Under the pieces are notes generated by a model. That model was not told where the DNA came from and searched no databases. It saw only the letters and a list, made by a program, of their open reading frames with translations. A stretch of 64,000 bases of DNA from Ursus arctos. Lineage: Eukaryota > Chordata > Mammalia > Carnivora > Ursidae. Position 1 is the first letter of the stretch; each line of letters begins with the position of its first letter. Location: NCBI RefSeq assembly GCF_023065955.2, contig NW_026622875.1, positions 12,378,501 to 12,442,500 on the forward strand, written 5' to 3'. A program made the position numbers and the translations under genes. Positions 57,771-64,000 of this stretch are shown one piece after another.

Positions 57771-58243
57771 ACTCACAGGCTGAGGTACATATTTCTGAGG
57801 CCCCAAAGAAGGAAATGGGATTTGAGTTATCTGGAAGGGGAGCCCAAATAAGGTCACTAGAGGTGACACAGCAGGGAGAGTCTTTGTGGGACATTTGGAA
57901 GCAGGGACAGAGGGAGATGTCATACACAGTCAACTGGAGGAGACATCATACAGTATGGAGTCTTTAGCAGGATCTCTGATAATAGCAGATATCTTGAAAG
58001 AACCCCAAAGATACCCCGAAGTCAGTAACTTTTACAGATCTGCCCATAAGCATGGACAGCTAAGAGAACTACACGGTACCACTTCTTTTTTTTCCCATCC
58101 TTCCTCCACACCACAGACAAGAGCAACAGCTTTGTGAGTGGAGGAGGAATGTAAAAACCAGGAAGAATAATAGAGTAAAGCCAAACAAAGCTGATCCCTT
58201 CCAAAACCTCTAGCTCCCGAAGTAGATAAGAGAGTGAACCTTT
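57771..58243. other. Unannotated sequence
   Basis: Overlapping frames at 57712-58204 on both strands are unrecognised; no gene supported. Confidence 0.45.
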
Positions 58244-58629
58244 GATATTGCTATGGACTGAATTGTGTTCCCCTGCCCCCCAAATTCATATGTTGAAGTA
58301 TTACCCCCCTCCCCCAAGATGACTGTAGTTGAAGAGAGGCCTTTTAGGAGGTACTTAAGACTAAATAAGGTCATAAGTTTGGGGCCCTAATCTGACAGGA
58401 CTGATGATTTTATAAGAAGAGGAAGAGAGAAAAGGTATCTCTCTCCATGCCATAGCAGGACACTTCAAGAAGGCGGCCATCTGCAAACCAAGATGAGAGC
58501 CCTAAGCAGAAACAAAACGGACCAGCACCCTGATCTTAGACTTTCTAGCTTCTGGAACTGTAAGAAAACAATTTCTGTTGCTTAAGCCACCCAATCCATC
58601 TTGTAGTCCAACTTGACTAATACAGATTT
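58244..58629 (+). mobile_element. Solo MLT1-type LTR (ERVL-MaLR)
   Basis: Starts TGCTATGGACTGAATTGTGT (58249), then CCCCCCAAATTCATATGTTG, TTTTATAAGAAGAGGAAGAG, AGAAGGCGGCCATCTGCAAA, CACCCTGATCTTAGACTTTC, CTTCTGGAACTGTAAGAAAA, TGCTTAAGCCACCCAATCC, ending ACTAATACA (58624). It has TG...CA ends. The flanking pentamers GATAT (58244-58248) and GATTT (58625-58629) agree at 4 of 5 positions, as expected for an LTR insertion. No internal viral genes are present, so this is a solo LTR. Confidence 0.93.
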
Positions 58630-60409
58630 TAAGCTTCACAATGCCTGAAAACTTAGACACTCCATTACACTATTCATTAATATCTAATAACGACCAGAAA
58701 AGCAATACCTTCAGCCTAAGATTTCATCCCAGAACAGGGAAGAATATTTGCTATAATAGACTTCAAAGGGCAGCAATGAGAAGGAATGGACACAATTTCC
58801 ATGAATCTAGCTTTTTAATAATTCGGTTGCATACTTAACTTCTTTGGACTATGTTTCATTTCTTTGGAATTGTAAAGGAGTTGGATTAGATGGGATTCAA
58901 GTCCCGAATGAACTCAGCTACATTACATTCAATGATTCATTTCCATTTATGTGAAAGAGCTTCAGATAGTTTCCTGAAAGCAGTTTCTAAAAAGTAAATA
59001 AGTTCAGAAACTTCAGAAGGAAAATGGAGAGAAAAGGAGTACCTTTTAGAGAACTAGAAGTCTTAAGGTTTCCAACCACAAACCACACTTCTCTGAGGCC
59101 CGACACTGTCGCTGGTATAGCCATTTCATTTAAAAGGACCTTACTAGAATGAATGTCGTTTAGTGACATTCCAATGATGCCTGACTAACAAGGAGCCACT
59201 TAGTGTTCTCAAAAAATTTTCTTGAGAGCCTAAAACTAATTTTAGTGAATGTAAATTAAATTACAATGAATGCATGTGCACACACACACACACACACACA
59301 CACAATGATCACAATGAATCTAGAACTCCAGAACATCTGGTTAATAAACAAAACTCCTGATTTCAAGTAAAATACAGCTAACTATCCAAGTTTTAAAAAG
59401 TTGCCGTGGCATGTGCAAGGTGTGCAGAGCATTCCATATTCACTCTCAGGCAACTCATCCTAGTAGCATTTCTTTAAAGGTAATTATTCCTTTCCCCCCA
59501 CCACATATGTCCCTATGCTTGGGGAAATTGCAATTCCAATTTTAAAGGTCTGCCATGCACTGATGGCAGTTTTAAAGACATTCCCTTCCAATGTTTCAAA
59601 GTCTTAGGTTTCTGAGGAGGAGAAACCAATGAAAATGTACACTGTAAATTCCCAGTTAAAAAGCGCCTGCCTGCATGAGGGCATTTTCACATTTAAATGT
59701 TGCCAACGATACATAATTTGCAGCCTGCATGTATAGAAATTTTTCCTTGTAGGCCTGCCCAAACCAAGAGCCAGGATTATTCAAAAGTCTTTGTACCTTT
59801 TCGTATAAATCTAGTGCTTCTTATACAAACATTTTTCTCACGTTGGAGTGATTCATAAAGCTTCTAATCCCATGGGTGTAATAGGACACCTCTCAATTAT
59901 GCATCCCAGGGATGAGTAATTTCACAAGCTGAGGGAAAGAGATAAATGCATTAAAATGTTCTTGCAAAACAAATTTCAGGGAGAGAAAAAGATGAAAAAG
60001 GAAGTGAATGTAGAAATTGAAGATTTACTTCATTGTGCAGAAAAGAATATTAGATCTGCCTTGGCAGAACTGCTTAATTCATAATTCTGCACAAACAATC
60101 CTGGTAACAGCACTGCCAAAAGCCTTCCTAATATGCATGTACCTACCAAAGCTCAGCTTTGTCTCTGGTAACTGCAGAGTATGAGAACTGTATAATAATC
60201 ACATTTTGTAGTGAGTCATGGGTCAGAGAATCGGTGAGGAATTATCTCATTATATCATTTCATTCAGGATTTGTTCTATTCAGAGGCAGAGTGGTTGGTC
60301 ACTTCTGGACTTTCTGGCCTTATCAGAAGCTATATATTGAGCCCCTGGTCTGTGGGAAGGCACGTGATAGCTAGATGTAAGCTGGGTTATGACCCTCTTC
60401 AGAATCAGG
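58630..60409. other. Unannotated; CA microsatellite; possibly conserved unique DNA
   Basis: 58830-58960 has hints of a plus-strand MIR-related SINE (CTTTGGACTATGTTTCATTT). 59360-60180 is unusually free of repeat relics. Frames at 58641-58838, 58987-59169 and 60159-60374 are unrecognised. No gene supported. Confidence 0.45.
59279..59304. repeat. (CA)n microsatellite
   Basis: About twelve uninterrupted CA units following TGCATGTG. Confidence 0.97.
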
Positions 60410-60760
60410 GCTGATAAAAGAAAGGACAAATAACCATACAAAGCAATATCGTTTGTCCTGGGTGAGAAATCTTAAAGATACACAGAGGTAGATACGGTCA
60501 GTCTGTTGGAATCATTAAAGAAGGCTTCATAGATGAGTAGAACCTTAAAAGAAAGGTAGTCTTTAGATAAGCAGAGGTGGAGAGAGGGTGTCCTGGAGAG
60601 TTAACTCATGTTGGGGAAATGGAACCATATATGTCCAGAGGTTGGAAGATTTAAAACATGCTTGGAGAACATTTATATTATTAGATATAGCAGCATGAAA
60701 TTGTTTTTGTAGGTAAGAAATGATCAAGTACCCCCAGTTTTGTAAGACATAAACCTGGCC
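60410..60760 (-). mobile_element. L2 LINE, minus strand
   Basis: AAAGAAGGCTTCATAGATGA, GTAGAACCTTAAAAGAAAGG and GATAAGCAGAGGTGGAGAGA follow the reverse complement of the L2 3' region ('...ggaaggcttcctggaggagg...cttgaaggatgaatagg...'). The reverse frame at 60563-60823 overlaps it. Confidence 0.55.
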
Positions 60761-61040
60761 TACTGGAAGACAAATGTGGATATGTGGGTAGGAGCCAGGA
60801 ATCAGGAATTGGGAATGTCCCAATCTCCTTTAAGCCTCATCAACAACACAGCACCTAATATCTAAAGAATTATGAATTTTAGAATTTTCTACGGAAGGAT
60901 CCCAGGAAATATTTAGTTTAACTTCCAAACCCTGAATGACCCTTCATTGTCTGCTTTTATCATCCACCGACAATGAATGTACACCTAATTCAGTTAATTC
61001 TCTTTTGAGACAATTCTAATGGTTTATTTGTTTCTTTATT

Positions 61041-61042
<2 letters not shown>

Positions 61043-61085
<43 letters not shown>
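61043..61085. repeat. (TG)21 microsatellite
   Basis: Twenty-one perfect TG units; the longest dinucleotide array in the window and likely to vary in length between individuals. Confidence 0.98.
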
Positions 61086-61087
<2 letters not shown>

Positions 61088-61181
61088 ATGTTTATTTAAT
61101 GTTGAACCGAAGATTAGTGCTACAGCCAAGGTTAAAACTTCAGGTCATCCCTTAAAACATTTGAATACACCAGATTAAATA

Positions 61182-61665
61182 CAGATCTTCCTCAATTTAT
61201 GATGGGGTTATGTCTGATAAACCCGTGTAAATGGAAAATATCCTGTCAAAAATGCACTTAATATACCATATCTATCGATATCTAGCCTCACCAAACTTAA
61301 ATGAGTTCAGAACACTTACATTAGCCTACAGCCAGGCAAAATCATCTAATACAAAGCCTATTTTATAATTAAGTGTTGAATGTCTTATGTAATTTATTGA
61401 ATACTGCACTGAAGTGAAAAACAGGATGGTCATATGGGTAGAGAATTGTTGTAAGTTACCACCCTCCTGACGGTGGGGCTGACTGGGACCTGTGGCTCAC
61501 TGCCCAGTATCATGAGAGAGAATCCTACTGAACATCACTAGCCCAGGAAAAGATCCAAATTCAAAAAATCTAAGCACAGTTTCTACTGAATGTGTATTGC
61601 TTTTGCACCATCACACAGTTAAAAAAAAATTGTTAAGTCTAACCACCTTAAGTCAGGGACTATCT
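61182..61665 (+). mobile_element. Tigger-like (pogo/TcMar) DNA transposon, non-autonomous
   Basis: Left end CAGATCTTCCTCAATTTATG preceded by TA. Interior GGGGTTATGTCTGATAAACC, GTTCAGAACACTTACATTAG, CCTACAGCCAGGCAAAATCA, AAGCCTATTTTATAATTAAG, TTTCTACTGAATGTGTATTG. The right end TTAAGTCAGGGACTATC is inverted relative to the left. This is the layout of Tigger-derived short elements. It carries no intact transposase. Confidence 0.8.
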
Positions 61666-62564
61666 ATGGTCCCTTTCTTACTGCTTTTATTTTTTTACTT
61701 AATTTCAGGCTCCTCACCTGGCTGGTCTCCTTTCGACAGGCTCCAATTTGTGAAAGTTTTCTCTGAAAGTTCAACGTTTAACACAACACAGCACACTATC
61801 TGGAAATTGTATGCCTATATCCACCCACCTTCTAGACATGTTTTCTGATTAATACATAATAATATAATTAAATTTTCTTGGCGATTGCTATGCAAAGCAG
61901 AATCATACTGAATTTACTGTCCGCTAAATCCTAACACATTTCCTACCCAGGCTACCAAGCCGTGAAACTCCTACTTTATAGCTGTACAAATGGGTTTTGT
62001 ATACCACAGTTAGGACTTTTGATTAAATTCCTGTTGGATGACATCTAGGCATAGTTAGCCCCTTGTTTCAAGCTTTTAAGATCGCTATTTTTTCAGCCAA
62101 TGTACTATCTACTACTCTCTAATTTTTCATTTACAGGTTTGATCAGCATCTGAAAAAGTCATTACAGTAGTAGTCTTTAGTAAAACTATTTAATTAATAA
62201 GATGGGGTTCTAAAGTACACCACCAGATCATTGGCTGGGTTCACATGAACTATTTAGAAAATAATGTTTATGCAATTCACCTAATTTTGCTGTATGTTAG
62301 CCAATATTTGTCACACTCAATTATAGGTATAACATGATCTATTTGTCAGATAGCTTGCTGAAATACCTGTGCTTTCAGCATTCTGCATTTTATAAGTTTG
62401 CTCTCAAAACTATTATCACAACTTTTGCTTCATGCGTTGTTTCTAAAATGCCTTTGTAAAATAAAAGTGAGGAGGAATATATACCTGTCACACAGTAGGA
62501 CCCTTTCAAATCAATTACCACCTAAATTATGCCTATGTCCCAACACAAAGGACAGATCAAAACA
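61666..62564. other. Unannotated sequence
   Basis: Frames at 61597-61848 and 62398-62715 (the latter running into the next transposon) are not recognised. No gene supported. Confidence 0.45.
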
Positions 62565-62774
62565 CAGGTCAGCAAACTTTTTATGTAAAGGGCCAGATAG
62601 TCAATATTTTAGACTTTGTGGACTACGTGGTCTCTGTCACTCTCTTATCATAGAGCAAAAGCAGCCAAAGACAGGACTAAATACTAAACAAATGGGTGTG
62701 GCTGCAATCCAATGAAACTTTACAAAAACAAGCAGGAGTTTATTTGGCCCAAGGCAGGAGTTTGCTGACCCCTG
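62565..62774 (+). mobile_element. hAT-Charlie-type MITE
   Basis: Left end CAGGTCAGCAAACTTTTTAT, GTAAAGGGCCAGATAGTCAA, ATATTTTAGACTTTGTGGAC, AATGGGTGTGGCTGCAATCC, ATGAAACTTTACAAAAACAA, and right end GGAGTTTGCTGACCCCTG, which is the inverse of the left. About 210 bp, full length and non-coding. Confidence 0.88.
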
Positions 62775-64000
62775 TATTAATATATTAGTACTAACATATT
62801 GTCAATGATCATATCTGGAATATCTGAAAGTACAGAGGAGTCTCTAAAAAAAAAGAGAACTACAGATGGGAAAAGTCAGGAAAAGAATTTGAAGATTATA
62901 ATCTCTCTGTGAAGAGAGTAGATGGCTCCCCACTTCAAGGAGCCACTCTGGACAGCTGAGGGCTTTAAAGAGGAGAGGATGGATGATAACATCCATCTGT
63001 AAGAGAGTATGCCTAGCAACAAATGCAAATTTAATCTATTTTGCACTTTTGCTGAGGTTTGGGACAGGTTTCAGTATTGGTATTACCCAACTATCACACT
63101 CTATTCTCTAGAGGCATGAGATGAAGCAAAAAAGTACATAACATTCAGCTACCACCAGCTTGGGGGTATTTTTTAACTTGGCTGGTGACAGTTAGAAGAC
63201 CTTGACTGTATATATGTAAAATAGCATTTCAGCTTTTTAACTGTTTTACTTTACTGTTCAGTAAAGCTTGACCTATGAACTCACAAAGTACAATTGTGAA
63301 TATAAAAATAAACAAATGAAACTTCCTCCTCGGGGAAGAGTTAGCTTGTCACATGAACTGAAACGGGAACTGAAAGATTCTTTTGGGAAGGACATTATTG
63401 TTCTCTACATTGTATGGAGTTCGTATGCCATCTTTCTTCAATTATAAAATACCATAGATTGTAAGATGCACAACTGATTTAATAATAGCCATACAGGAAA
63501 GAAACCTAAGCAAACTAAACAAAACTCTACCATATTAAATGTTCCCATCAATTGTAGACTACATCCTGGCTTTAGAAATTTAAAAAGTGAAAAAAAAAGA
63601 GCATCATAAAATGGAAGAAATGTTTCACATTATCCCCTCCGCTGTCCCCTCCCTGCCCCCAAAGCATACACACACACCTTGGCTTTAGGGAAAAATAAAA
63701 CAAGCAAGAGCCTATCACTCATTCTTCAGGAATAATGCAGCATAAATGAACTTCACTGCTTTGTCCCAACTTGTCTATGCAAAGATGAGATAAAATCTTA
63801 TATTTGGATTGTTTTTAAGTGGATATGAAACTATGAAGGATTTTGTAAAAATAAACTATTATTTTAAAATTGTTTGAGATTTATAGAATTATTTCAAGGA
63901 TAGTATAAAGGGTTTTAATGTTCCCCACACCCAATTTTTAAATTTGGCTCTTGTTTGTAGTTGTTGTTAAGTTTTAGGAGTTATTTGTACGTTTTAGATA
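62775..64000. other. Unannotated AT-rich sequence to the window end
   Basis: No gene, SINE or clear LINE recognised. A short CATACACACACAC run lies at 63664-63677. Confidence 0.5.

Overview
This window is nuclear DNA from a carnivoran mammal, most probably an arctoid (bear, seal or mustelid group). The main evidence is at least thirteen tRNA-Lys-derived SINEs of the carnivore SINEC type: a tRNA-like head with A and B boxes, a CT-rich middle, AATAAATAAATAAAATCTT and a poly(A) tail. Several are young, with perfect 12-18 bp target-site duplications. A carnivore-type L1 3' end with its own duplication and an L1 ORF2 C-terminal fragment agree. Tandem protein genes, operons, CRISPR arrays and bacterial signals are absent. 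The DNA is AT-rich and CpG-poor, as expected for a gene desert or a very long intron.

I found no protein-coding gene that I can support. Nearly all longer open frames are chance frames in AT-rich DNA, or run through SINEs (for example 65-370, 5068-5325, 45537-45812), an L1 (10935-11225) or microsatellites (56771-57019). The one recognisable RNA-gene sequence is a 3'-truncated 7SK snRNA copy at about 55415-55651, flanked by a target-site duplication and lacking a poly(A) tail. It is a retropseudogene.

Layout. 1-29 kb is rich in SINEs and L1 pieces: SINEs at 0.1, 5.1, 7.6, 11.4, 11.7, 15.9, 17.0, 23.2, 25.6 and 29.0 kb; L1 pieces at 2.8, 5.9, 7.2, 10.8-11.3, 12.1-13.4 and 21.5 kb. 29.2-45.0 kb has no carnivore SINE and is mostly unique sequence with old MIR, L2, hAT and L1M relics. 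It holds a G-quadruplex-type GGGGC array (39.77 kb) and a small CpG-rich segment ending in a consensus splice donor (36.40 kb). 45.0-48.2 kb has three minus-strand SINEs. 48.2-64 kb again lacks SINEs and holds the 7SK copy, an MLT1-type solo LTR (58.2 kb), MIR and L2 relics, a Tigger-like DNA transposon (61.2 kb), an hAT element (62.6 kb) and CTA, CA and TG microsatellites.

Nothing here looks like a new multi-gene system. The most informative objects are records of retrotransposition: the tailless 7SK copy, a 61 bp insertion that is almost only an A-rich tail but has a perfect 16 bp duplication, and a close inverted SINE pair. Repeat family names come from recognising consensus features by eye, without any database search; boundaries of old elements are approximate to tens of bases.
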